The notes under the pieces were generated by a model that did no database searches, was not told the DNA's origin, and worked only from the letters and a program-made list of their open reading frames with translations. Below, in pieces: positions 11,105 to 21,720 of a stretch of 64,000 nt of DNA. How positions within the stretch are numbered: the stretch's first letter is position 1; the number at the start of each line of letters is the position of its first letter. The position numbers and the translations under genes were made by a program. This stretch comes from Diphasiastrum complanatum (taxonomy: Eukaryota; Streptophyta; Lycopodiopsida; Lycopodiales; Lycopodiaceae). The stretch lies in assembly GCA_029204225.1 (NCBI GenBank), contig CM055102.1:36328585-36392584 (forward strand), written 5' to 3'.

Positions 11105-13481
11105 TGGCAAATTGACAATCACCAAGCTCTATTTTATAAGATATTATTGAGAACCGCTAGGTGTAAAAATTTTAAATGTAATGTAATACCTTGAACCGAC
11201 GGTTCTTGGGTTTTAGAAAAAGGTCAATACCTTGAACCGGTGGGTATCATAAATATATAAGAACCACCCAACATTGGATATAATCTCGGACAACACAAAG
11301 AACAAAGCAAGGTGGCATATAAATAAGAGACCCTCAAGATCTAGAATTGGAATAACGTTGAGAAGGTATGGCTCATATTGGTAATAGAATACTCGTGGAC
11401 ACAAAGAAAATAGTTTTTAAATATATGTTATTTCAAAAAACTCTCAATTTGAAACAAGACAAAGTACATAGGAGGAAAGGGATTCGATTGAATATGGCTA
11501 TATAACAAGGGAATTCAAGAAATGTTGTGCTATTCATTGGTTAGTAAAGATGATTAGACAAAGTTTGGTCTTGAAATGGGCCTTTTAAGACATTTGACTT
11601 TAGAGAGAGAGAGAGATAAAGTAGACAAAAAAATGCAAAATGGTACCCTGGTTGTAGTTTTTCGAGTTTCGAATGATGCCTGATGTCTAAGTAGTATTGG
11701 TAACTTAAAACATTCATTACTTAAGAGTGCTTTGTCATAATTTTAATTAAACCTTTATTTTCTTTGCTCATTCCAAATATGGAGTGGGAGGAATATGAGA
11801 CTTTTAGAAATCTTTGCATGCTTATACTAAAATATGAAGTAGGAGGACTATGACATAGCCATACCAAAAAAATAAGTACATTTCTCCATCTTTTGAAATA
11901 TCATTAGAATAAAAATAAAGAAGTTCCATTTGCATGTTGCACTTCCTATGTAAAGTACTCCATTTTGAAAGAAAAATTCAAAAAATGTAGAAAATGTTGA
12001 TGCTCTATCAAAGATTTGAGACGGAACAATCATAACCATGTAGATTTGTGGCCCTACGTGGATGGCTCAATTTATCCAAGAGATTCAAATATCGAATTAT
12101 GTCACAATTTTAAATTTATTAGTCATCTTCTCAGATTTGTATGTGAAGAAAAGAGCGGGTTAGTTGGAGACTTCCAAAGGTTGCAAGACTAGTGTGTGCA
12201 TGATGCACAATTAATGTAATACTTGCTAATGAATATTTACAACATGCAGCTATATAGCAATTGCATCATGCCCATGTTTAGATGCAACAAATTACTATGA
12301 ATGAAAGCTTTGTACTCAATTACTCTATATTGGAGCTGAAAATTATAATTGCTAGTTTGCAAAATTCAAAATAAAATGTCGTTGGAAAAGTTGTGATTTG
12401 AGAGTTTGAAATCTATTGTGGATGTATAAATTCTCAAAAAGACAATGATGAAAAGGGCAAAATCACTAGAAAAACAAGAACGATGTGGTATTATACCACA
12501 AAGTCCTTGCCATGTCATAATAGCAGGAATCCTAAAAGTTAGGATTTTGATAAGGCATTTGCGATATTTGTTGAGAACAACAAGTTCGAAATAAAATTTA
12601 AAAATGTGTGAAAATTTATTTTGTGCAATGAATCTATATTTTGATTTTGAGATATGTGCATGATCTTGATAGTTTTGTATTGTTTTATTAAAAATTGGAT
12701 ATTAGTTTGTTGCAAGTTTTAAATAGACATTTTAAAGTTAGAAGAAATTAATAAGATTTGTTGATGATTATAGTTATGTTGTATTTCATAAGATAATTCA
12801 TGATTAATTATAGGTGGGATTATTGAGTTTATGATCTACTTTGTGATATGAGAAGCTTAATATGTTATATGGTTGCTCAAAGCAACAAATCATTTTTATA
12901 GTAGATGGAAGGATGTAAGATCCCAATTGTGAAAGAAAAAAGAAAAAGATTAGATGTTAGAAAATGTGAAAGACAGTTGAAGTTTTAACATATACTTAAA
13001 ATATACTTTTATCAGTATTATTTTAGATTTGATTGTATATATTTTGCCAAAGATAGTTGGATTTGCAACATAGACTTCAAATATACATTCTTCATTCATG
13101 AGAAATGAATGTTGCTTGGTGGCTTTTCATTTTGTAGTGGAAGTATATTGGAGAGTGATCAGACCAATATGCATAAGTCGAACTAGCTGGTAGTTATTTA
13201 GTTTCTTGTTCCTTGTTTTCAGTTCTAAGAATCTGTAGATTGATTTGAGCATATTGTTGTTTTCTAACATTTTAGAGATAGTTAGTAGCAAGAACCGATT
13301 GAGAATTCATCCGCATTGCTTGCAAATCTGTAGATGAATGGCTTTCAATTGCATGTGTAATTGTGTGCATGTATTGGAGTGAACGATTACCTGAGCATCC
13401 CACTAACAGGCTGAGAAACATACTATAACGAACAATAATCTTTCTGCCTGATCTGGCTTGAACCAAGTAGATAACGCCTAA
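11105..13481. other. AT-rich spacer without recognisable genes
   Basis: Low-complexity AT-rich DNA with only short ORFs. At 11190-11275 a small patch (CCTTGAACCG repeated, ending CCACCCAACATTGG) resembles part of the neighbouring MITE and may be a relic. Nothing else can be supported. Confidence 0.5.
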
Positions 13482-14003
13482 CGCGTTCATGATGAAGGGT
13501 CCTCGACCACCAACTCAGTGTTTGAACCATACCAATCCAACCACAAAAAAGGTCATTATGTTAAATCGTGAAATTGTGACAGTTCTGTCACCATTGATTC
13601 AAGGGGCAAACTCAAACCTGCACGCGTTCATGACGAAGGGTCCTCGACCACCAACTTAGTGTTTGAACCATACCAGTCCAACCACGAAAAAGGTCATTAT
13701 GTTAAATCTACTGATATCATAAACTGGAGTCACAGTTTAGCTACCATTGATTGTGTGAATGCCGATTACTGTGCTCAGCATCAGGAGGATTGTACCTCTC
13801 CACTCTCGATCGATCACGATCAATTACCTGATCTTGATACACCTATCATCAATATCAATTTTATTGATATCCTTCCACACAATGATGAGTTACTAGATGT
13901 TGCATGGCTACCTACTAATGAATCAAAAGCTTTATTCGTAGATGACGAGAATATCTTACGAATTCAGAATTTTCCAGAAGATTTGGACATTTTTTATATT
14001 TAG
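13482..14003 (+). pseudogene. Unknown ORF with an in-frame 47-codon duplication
   Basis: Two direct repeats of about 82 bp begin at ACGCGTTCATGA (13482 and 13622), exactly 141 bp apart, so the same reading frame continues through both. Both copies read 'RVHDEGSSTTN.VFEPYQSN' before one stop codon in the first unit. The open part (about 13605-14003) then continues with an acidic, isoleucine-rich tail of about 100 residues ('IININFIDILP'). There is no natural ATG at the repeat. I do not recognise the family. The location between transposon relics suggests a retroelement-derived fragment, but a host pseudogene cannot be excluded. Confidence 0.4.
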
Positions 14004-14015
14004 ATCCTCAATTAC

Positions 14016-14168
14016 ATGGAGGCACTTCCACTTAGGGCCTATCTGCAACATGCTTCCAAGGTGAAACTGGTTGCCAAGGTTACAGTTGAAAAGCCTGATA
14101 CAAAATTCTACCGTGTCACACGTCCAAACTATCCATGGGATCTCTGCGAGGAGGAGACCATCTTTTAA
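14016..14168 (+). CDS. Short unknown ORF, 50 codons
   Basis: ATG at 14016 to TAA at 14166-14168. The peptide begins 'MEALPLRAYLQHASK' and is moderately basic, without a signal peptide. It lies just after the unknown ORF in another frame and may be the continuation of the same decayed coding region after a frameshift. A real short gene is not demonstrated. Confidence 0.2.
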   Translation: MEALPLRAYLQHASKVKLVAKVTVEKPDTKFYRVTRPNYPWDLCEEETIF

Positions 14169-14272
14169 ATTGATGACAAGATGCTCCATGACGTACCATC
14201 TGTTCCTCATCACACCTCCCCATCGTGAGTGAGAGAGAGGGACTGTGAGAACCGTGAGTGAGAGAGAGAGAG

Positions 14273-15471
14273 TGTAGCGCAGGCATCCCAAAGGGAGCCG
14301 GGAACCACGACTTAGCTTCCCAGTCTTCAACTTTTGCCATCAAAACCCACTTGACATACAAGCAGCCAACTCGCCAACAACGATCAGACTTAACCAACTT
14401 GAAGTTCTGAAAACCAACATTGAGATCCAACCTGGCGCCATGCCGGATCGGGGGTCCCGATGTGGGTGACTTCCCTCCAAGCAAGCCGCCCGACATACAT
14501 CAAACTTAACCAACTCGAAGCTTCGTTACAAACGAGTAACATCCATTCCAGGCAAGCAGTCTGACTTACATCAGCTTCGTCACGAGCGCTGGAAGCCAAC
14601 CTGGCGCCACGCCAGACTGGACAACCATAAACAGGTAACTTCCACCCAAGCAAGCCATCCAACTCAGCCGACAAGTTAGAGCCCGTTCCCCAAGAGCTTA
14701 ACCCATTCACGTTCATGCAAGGAACACCCACAAGCCATGACAGATATGGAGACAACCAGTTCCTGGACCAAATGGTCCCGACAGCATACCGCTGGCGCCA
14801 CGGACCGAATGGTCCCGACGGCATACCGTTGGCGTCTTAGGATACGACCCTCAGCTATGTGCCAACTTAAAAATTTTGAAGCGGCCTTACAACTGGCGCT
14901 TTTACCGAACACTGAAACCTAGAAGGTAATCAGAGTCAGTTTGAGGAAAATCCCACTTTATTGATAAATCTGAGAAGGTTACATTTCAAGTGTGTGACCG
15001 ACCCTAGTCTCCGGGGCGCTAGCATGCCAAGGTGAGAGCCATGACAACATTCCAGCAAGGGAGGCTGAGACTTGGTTGGAGCTCGCCCTGAGTCGCAACC
15101 CACACTCCCCTATAGTATTGGTGGGATTCGGCACCCCCCCTCATACCAAGCACTCTACCCAGGCTGGTAAAGCACGTTTTTCTCTCTCTAAGATTTTCTC
15201 TTTCTAGAAGTCATTTTCTCTCTCTAGATTTTATTGATCCCCAGACTTCCTTTAATCATGCCTAGATCGTGTGAGGTGATTGCACATCGATCTGAGCTCT
15301 CTGGACTTCGCTAGAACTGATCAAAGATTTTCAGCCATAGGAACTTGGCGCCGGCTGGATTCTGGTCACAGTGGCGCCGGCGCCGGGAGCAGCAAGGGTG
15401 CTGCTGGCGTCGGGGACAATGCTGGCGCCAATGGCGTCGGAAGTAAAGCTTATGAAGATAGCTTTACAACA
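14273..15471 (-). mobile_element. Solo LTR (copy A) of the TGTAGCGC/GGCGCC LTR family
   Basis: On the plus strand it runs from TGTAGCGCAGGC to GCTTTACAACA (1199 bp). It is near-identical in order and content to the LTR at 61753-62998. Orientation is minus, set by the related LTR at 61047 whose PBS lies on its left. The last ~130 bp (plus) hold a cluster of GGCGCC palindromes. It sits inside a degenerate GTGAGTGAGAGAGAG repeat, with similar sequence on both sides and no internal domains, consistent with a solo LTR. The five flanking bases (GAGAG and TAGAG) match at only some positions, so a target duplication is not proven. Confidence 0.85.
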
Positions 15472-15488
15472 TAGAGAGAGGGAGAGCA

Positions 15489-15491
<3 letters not shown>

Positions 15492-15546
<55 letters not shown>
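15492..15546. repeat. (GA)n microsatellite
   Basis: About 27 GA units, followed by GGAACCGTGAGAACCGTGAG, a motif that also flanks other CT/GA tracts in this window. Confidence 0.97.
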
Positions 15547-15549
<3 letters not shown>

Positions 15550-15715
15550 CCGTGAGAACCGTGAGTGAGAGAGAGGAATTGTGAGAACCGTGAGTGAGAG
15601 AAAGAGGGAGAGCATCGGTGCAAAGGCATCAATGCTTGAATTTCTGCACGTAAGCAAGAATCTAGAGCGACTATATTATATAGCAAGTAATGCAGACCAC
15701 AACGGCTACATACGG

Positions 15716-15773
<58 letters not shown>
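15716..15773. repeat. (TC)n microsatellite
   Basis: About 29 TC units with one TA interruption. It is preceded by CGGCTACATACGGTCT, also present near 31010 and 31370 beside another CT tract. Confidence 0.95.
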
Positions 15774-15777
<4 letters not shown>

Positions 15778-15789
15778 CTTCGGCTCATT

Positions 15790-16011
15790 TTGAAAAGGTG
15801 AGAAACATTTGTCAATGATTTGGTGTTATAATAATAATGCTAACGCGAGATACATTGCTATAATAATAATGCTAGGGCAAGATATGTTGCTAGCAATGGT
15901 TCAACAATGGATGCTATAACATATGTATCAGTGCTTCAACAATGGATGTTTCAATGATTTGGTGTTATATCAATGATGGTTTCTGCTATAACGATTTGGT
16001 GTTATATAACG
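15790..16011. repeat. TAACGATGG-type minisatellite, left part
   Basis: Diverged repeats of GCTATAACAT.TGTATCAGTG, TTCAACAATGGATG and GATTTGGTGTTATA. The same motifs make up the array at 24805-25235. The left part stops abruptly at ATAACG/AATCTCC near 16011, where coding similarity of the minus-strand ORF begins. Confidence 0.8.
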
Positions 16012-18326
16012 AATCTCCGCAAAATATTCTACAAGGTTTCGCTCCCAAATCCACATAAAGACTGAATAATTCCGGATAAGCCATATTTATATTAATCAGC
16101 AATCCTGCATCGTCGAATGCGCCTAAATCCGCAACAGCTTGTGGTTTGTACAGCTGAAACTGCGACTTTCGCTTCCAAAAATGTCGCTTATTATCTTCGT
16201 TTCGCAAAAATTGAAGTTCTTTGATTCGAATATATTCGAGAGCATACATAGCCGAAGAGCCTATGTATAACTCTGCTGATCCAAAAGGTACGACCTAGAA
16301 CTTACCCTGGATTATGCCCCAGCAGAGACATCCTTTCTGTTCGATAGAGAGTTGGGCCCATAACCAAAGAAAGTCATCCTTCTCCCAAGGTCGCTTCCAT
16401 TCGTCGAAGGCGATGCCTACTGCGCCTGGTAGCATCATGTAATCCACACGCCATTGCAATTCAATATTAAAAATATGTGGACACCATTTCCAGAAGCGTT
16501 CAGCAAATGCACGGAATTTGTCAGCACATACCTTTGACTGATTTCGCCGCATTCGCTTTGGTTGCGTAGATGCAGTTGCCAAGTCCTGAGTTTGCAACTC
16601 AGCAGCCAACTTTTGATCGTCCAATTGTTGCTTAAGATTTGACAGATCCTGATCGAGCTTGTCAATCTTTGCGACATCCTCCAAGAATTCTGGATGGTCT
16701 GAGGCTCCTGTGCAGTCAGGCATAGCTTGGATTTGTTGTGTGAGGTCATCAATTCGAAGCAGGGCCTGAAGGTATTCATCGTGTGCATTGGGCCCGCTGC
16801 AAGATGGGGTGGCATCACTCGAGAGCTCCTTCAGCTCAGCCAACTCTTCCTCGACAAGAGCATTCGCATCCTCGAGCGATTGTAAGAACTCGACTCGAAA
16901 AATTTCGAGCATCTGGCCTTGGAGCTAGTTCAGCTTCGTGAGACCGACTATGATTGACCCTGCATTGGTGCTCAAAGACAAAGCAGCTTCTGCCTTTAGT
17001 CTTGTCATTCGCTCTTCTTGTAAATGTTTCTGGAGAGCGACATTGTGTTGATTCATAGCCAAAAGTTGCTACTTCAAAGAATCATTTTGAGTTTGAAAAT
17101 TGTCAGACTTGGCCTCAATCATCTTATTTGTCTGCTTCAAAAAATCAGCTTCCTTTATTAGAGTCTGAAACTGTGTTTCGAGAGAACGATTTTGTTCGAC
17201 CAGCTTCGTGTTGTCTGATTCGAGCAAATCGATCTTCTCGAAGGACTCCTTCAAAGAGTCTAGAGATTTTCTCTCTGAGTTGATAAGCTGCATTGTGAGT
17301 TGTCGGTGGTACTTGTCAAACTCATATACTTCAGCCACTAAATTCTTGGCTTTTTTTCTCTATCATGGATCAAAACCACTGGGGCTGGTCATCTGGTTCT
17401 TCTTCATCTGCCACAAGTGCCCCAGTGTTGCCTTCAGCAGTTGTTCGTCCTTTGTCTGATGTGTCGGACTGGTTTGCGTCTTCCTCAGAGGTGGATGCAC
17501 TCTGCTGCTTCTGAGATGTGGAAGCAGATGCTGGCTTTGAAGAATCAGCAGTAGCAACAGCATCGATATCCATTGCCACAGCTTCAATATCCATAGCAGT
17601 GGTGGCTGCTACTTCGACTGCTGGTGCAGCATCGGATGTAACCGAAATAGGCACATAAATGAGGCTGGAAATATCAATTGGCTTGGGAGCCAACATCCTT
17701 CCCGTCAGCATTTTTTTCTCTTGCTTAGTCAAAATTTGAAAATGAGCGCATAGGCGAGAAACATGGGCTCCGACTCCAGAAAACTTTTGATGTTTGATCC
17801 AACACAAAAAAGCTTTGTATGTGATAATGCCGAAGCACACTGGATTACCCGCAAGCGCATCCAATATGTAACCCAAATTTTGAACTGAAATTGTTGCATC
17901 CGCATCCGTCAAAAATATTGCTTGGTTTGCGTATTTACAAAACAGTTTGAATTTTGTATCTCGGATCATAGAGATTTTGTACCCCTTCGTGGGTATGAAG
18001 CAGTTGCTTAGGAAGTGGGCAGCTTCATCCACCGAATCCTTATTGGTTGCAACCATCTTCCCATCCATTGGTAAGCCGAGGGCTGTGCAGAACAAGTCTT
18101 CAGAGATGGTGAAGAATTGGCCTCGTACGTGAACTTTGAATTCCTCCTCCGAAATTGAATGGATTGAGTTCACAAACTCAGTACTGACTTCAGAGAGGAT
18201 GATGGAGGGGTCCACTTTCAAATCACCCAACCTGCATCGATCCAAAAAGGACTGGATGGATGTCAGGCGGATTCCTACGTGTGCTTTCCACAGGATATTA
18301 GAGCTAGAACTTGATCCGGAAGCCAT
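16012..18326 (-). pseudogene. Unrecognised coiled-coil ORF downstream of a gypsy pol (candidate extra ORF)
   Basis: Minus strand, start ATG at 18326. The first 318 codons are open to a TGA at 17370-17372. One extra A in an A7 run near 17350 shifts the frame, after which a single frame continues to about 16012 with only a few stops, giving about 770 ancestral codons. Residues 1-230 form a globular region with 'FFTISEDLFCTALGLPM' near 72-88, reminiscent of the plant-mobile or 'putative plant transposon protein' type of domain. Residues 230-318 are Ala/Ser/Thr-rich and acidic. Then follow coiled coils ('LVEQNRSLETQFQTL') and a C-terminal tryptophan-rich region ('RFWKWCPHIFNIELQWRVDY'). It lies 1.2 kb after the gypsy integrase on the same strand, where Tat and Athila elements may carry extra ORFs. 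Function is unknown. Confidence 0.6.
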
Positions 18327-19493
18327 TGGTCAAATGTTTGACGATAGCTCCGTAGATCACAATAGTTTGCAAAAGATTGCTTTGATCGCAAAGAAAATGA
18401 GGGCAGGAAAGCATAAACTCGCAGGCAAAAAGTGTAAAGAAGGAAAATGGAAAATAACTCTGATAAGCAATAGCGGTGTGGAAGGGATGATGATGTGGCA
18501 TGGTGACTTGACATCTGTCACTTTCATTTATGGAGGACGTGCATGGCTCAGTGTTTGAAACTATAATTTGACAGATCGATCTTTAATGACGGAAGACCGT
18601 TTGTGAAAAAAATAAATAAATTAAGGAGAAACAATATCTGTTTTGATATGTGAGCATACACACGTGTGAATAATGATGATCACGTGGCCATCATCTTTGA
18701 TGGAGGGATACAAAAAGTAGGTCGAATTCTCGAAAGATTTTCAAAAATATGCTAGAAAGATTCTAGAAAAGTTTTGCGAAAGTTTCTCGAAGGATCCTAA
18801 AAAATGATACAGAAACTCACGAAATTTTCTCGAAACTTTTAGCAACATACCAAAAAATTTCTCGAAAAACTGGAGAAAATGCTAGAAAAAATTCTAGAAA
18901 AAATTTCGAAAATGATTTACAAAAATTTGATCAACAAATTTAGTGTCGCAAAAAATTCTTGAAAATACTTTAAAAATGATATTGAAAGATTGAGAGAAGT
19001 CAACATGATTTCATTGTTTGGAGTGGCAAGCATTTAGGCAGGAGGGGTCCAAACATTTCTGGTATCTGGAGTTTCTGTGGATTCCTCAATTCTCAGCCTT
19101 TTTGTGGACCTCTTTCATGCTTTTCCGTTTGTCTTTTTCTCTTTGCTCTGCGTCTATTTTCCTTTAAAATGCTCACTATTTTTCAGTTCTCTAATGCAAC
19201 AGGAGGGTCGCTAAAGGTAGCATCAATTTATATCTCCTTATTTTTTCTTTACCATTTCTAACCAGCTCATTCTAGGAGCGGATTCTTGTCTTGGCAGCTG
19301 AATTCATTGAGTTAAGTTCGTTCAGGAAGTCTATCCAACTTCCTATAAATTCCATTCTCGAAAATTTCACGAAAATTTCTAGAAAAAATAAAAGAAAAGG
19401 CCCGAAAATTTTTAGACAAGATAAAAGAAAATTCGCGATTAATTCCATAAAAATACTAGAAAATAATAAGAATAAAAAAAAATTTCTGGTCAA
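18327..19493. other. Spacer between integrase and the extra ORF, with TTCTAGAAA-type low complexity
   Basis: Non-coding. From 18720 to 18990 and again from 19350 to 19480 there are dense diverged copies of CTCGAAA, TTCTAGAAAA and AAAATTT. The two patches look like remnants of one short-period repeat. No LTR can be recognised here. Confidence 0.5.
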
Positions 19494-20508
19494 AGGTAGT
19501 ATTTCTTCAGTTTGGACACGTTAATACATGTAGGTAATAGTTCACCTTCAAGTGATTGAAGTTGCATAGAACCATTGTCAAACACCTCTATGACTTTATA
19601 CGGTCCAAGCCATCGCATATGGAGTTTTCCAAGAAACTTTTGATGGCGACTGTCATATATCAGCGCATAATCATCAGCTTTAAGATCACATTTTTTTATA
19701 TGACTGTCATATTTCTTCTTTCTTTGTTTCTGGATTTTCTCTCTTAGTTTTTGTCAAGTCTCTCGAGCTTCAGCTAGTTCTTCAATATTAGTCAACCTTT
19801 CGTTTATACATTTTGCATCTATTCGTTGAGCTTGAATACGAAAGGTTTTCACCTCAAATTCAATTGGCAAAATAGGATGCATACCATACGTAAGAAAATA
19901 TGGTGTCTATTTTGTCGTGATTTTCTCTGTGTTGCAATAAGCCCAGAGAACTGATGGTAGTTTCTGATCCCAATCCATTGCATGTGCAATAGTAATTTTG
20001 TTCAGGATCTTACATAAAATTCCATTAGCTCTTTCTGTCAACCCGTTTGCTTTTGGATTATACGTTTTTCTATGTTTGATCAGGAAATAAGTTGCCAACA
20101 ACCGTATAGTGTCATTTAAAAAATGTGTACCTCGGTCACTTACTAGTTCAAGTGGACAACCATATCTGGTGATGATATATTTGAATAAGAATGTCGCGAT
20201 AGTTTTTGCATCGTTTCGTTTCGTTTCGTCGCCTCTACTCCAACGTTCTTGGTAGCATAATCCGTTGCAACTAGAATATAACGACATTTCGTATGTCGGG
20301 TAACAGGTTTGATTGGACCGACAAAGTCAATCCCCCACTTCTCGAATGGTGCAAGAGGCAGGATTGGTGTCAACGGCCAATTCATCGCTTTTGTAGGCAT
20401 ACCAGATCTCTGGCATGGATCACATGAACAAATAAAGTTTGACACATCCTTGAACATTGTTGGCCACCAATACTTGGCAGTCAATATCTTATTAACAGTA
20501 TTTTTCAA
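19494..20508 (-). pseudogene. Ty3/gypsy integrase (Tat/Athila-like element), broken
   Basis: Read from 20508 leftwards. The zinc-binding end is visible ('CSCDPCQRSG'), then 'FEKWGIDFVGPIKP' with the first catalytic Asp, 'VSDRGTHF' with the second, and 'NGLTERANG' with the Glu. A C-terminal 'RWLGPYKV' (GPY/F-type) segment lies near 19600, and similarity ends about 19494. Frames change near 20250 (in a duplicated CGTTTCGTTTCGT) and near 19910, so the copy is dead. Integrase inserts the element DNA; the order after RNase H on the same strand fits gypsy pol. Confidence 0.9.
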
Positions 20509-21200
20509 AGCAAAATGTCCACCAACATCTTCTGAGCTTTAACGACCTTTTTAATGTCTTCAGTTTTGAGACATCTTCGTAGTTGATGGTCAGCACCAAG
20601 CTTGTACAGAACATTGTTAATAATTGTATAAGGTGCTACCTTATATTGAAAAACTATCTCTTGCTCCAAATCGTAACCATTCGGATATATTTGATCCTTA
20701 AGATAAGTAATAATATCATAATATAGCGAATTTGTAGATGAAATCTCGAATAAATGTTTGTCTGGAAAATCACCATCATTAATAGGGTCTTCAGTTTTTC
20801 TGGAGCTGAGTCGTGATAGATAATCAGCATTCGTATGATATTTTCCTTGACGAAGCTCTACTTGATAAGTGAATTCTTGCAAAACTAGAACCCATTGAGC
20901 AATTCGTCCTGATAGATCTGGTTTATTTACAAGATACTTAAGAGCATAATGATCCACATGAAAAATAAATGCATATCCCAGCAAGTAATGCCAAAAATTT
21001 TTAATAGTGAAAATCATGCCAAGTGCTTCCCTTTCTGTAGCCAAATAATTCTTCTCTGATGCACTGAGTTGTCGACTTGCATAGTAGATGGTATGATCCT
21101 TCTTCTAGTCGTCCTTCTGGCTTAGATAGACGCCAATAGCAAATGCAGAAACATCCACATGACTATTAAATAAAATAGCCCAGTTGGGTGGTCTCAGAAT
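20509..21200 (-). pseudogene. Ty3/gypsy RNase H domain, joined directly to protease
   Basis: Reads 'PILRPPNW' (the end of the RT/RNase H linker) near 21195, 'VDVSAFAIGVYLSQ', 'YYASRQLS', then 'TEREALGMIFTIKNFWHYL' and a chain to 'KYHTNADYLSRL'. One in-frame stop lies near 21105. All reverse transcriptase motifs that should precede it (including the YxDD box) are absent: upstream sequence is already protease at 21200. RT was deleted with breakpoints at about 21200-21230. Confidence 0.88.
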
Positions 21201-21720
21201 AGGAGCATTGACCAATCTTTGCTTAAAGATTCTTCTGATGTAAAGCTGGTGTCGGACAAAGGAGTTTCACCTTCATATTTGTCACAACTCCAGGTTATGA
21301 TTTGTTCTGTTGGTTTACCTCGATTATTGGTCTCACCAGTCTGAAATCTCAACTCTTTGGATTTCCAATGTACACTTGCGTTTGATTGATAAAGCCAAGG
21401 TCGTCCAATCAGCACAGAATAGGATGACAAACCGAGTGGTTTGATAACAATGAGATTCATTGTGAATGGCTTGGCTTGAATGTAGACAGTGACATCCTTT
21501 AGTTCTCCAACAGGTTTTCGTCATGTCGAATCAGCTAACTTGATGTTTCGTTGTGTCGGTTGAATGTCAGTCAGCCCCATAGCATGAGTTGTGTCTTCTG
21601 TTATTATATTTACACTGGAACCAGAGTCAATCGAGGTTGGTTTATCAATAACAGCACTAAACAATTTCGGCTTCACGATTTCTTTGTCCTCTTCCTCAAA
21701 AGTGACCACCTTCTCTGTAG
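21201..21720 (-). pseudogene. Ty3/gypsy aspartic protease domain
   Basis: Catalytic 'IDSGSSVNII' lies near 21630-21600 and the C-terminal 'LIGRPWLYQ' flap/loop region near 21415-21390. A frameshift near 21522 separates the two halves. Sequence then runs into the RNase H remnant with RT missing. Confidence 0.85.

Noticed and set aside
14116-14912. Several 70-140-codon minus-strand ORFs
   Set aside because: They lie in the solo LTR and recur in the other LTR copies (61.6-62.3 kb) because the LTR is repeated, not because they are genes.
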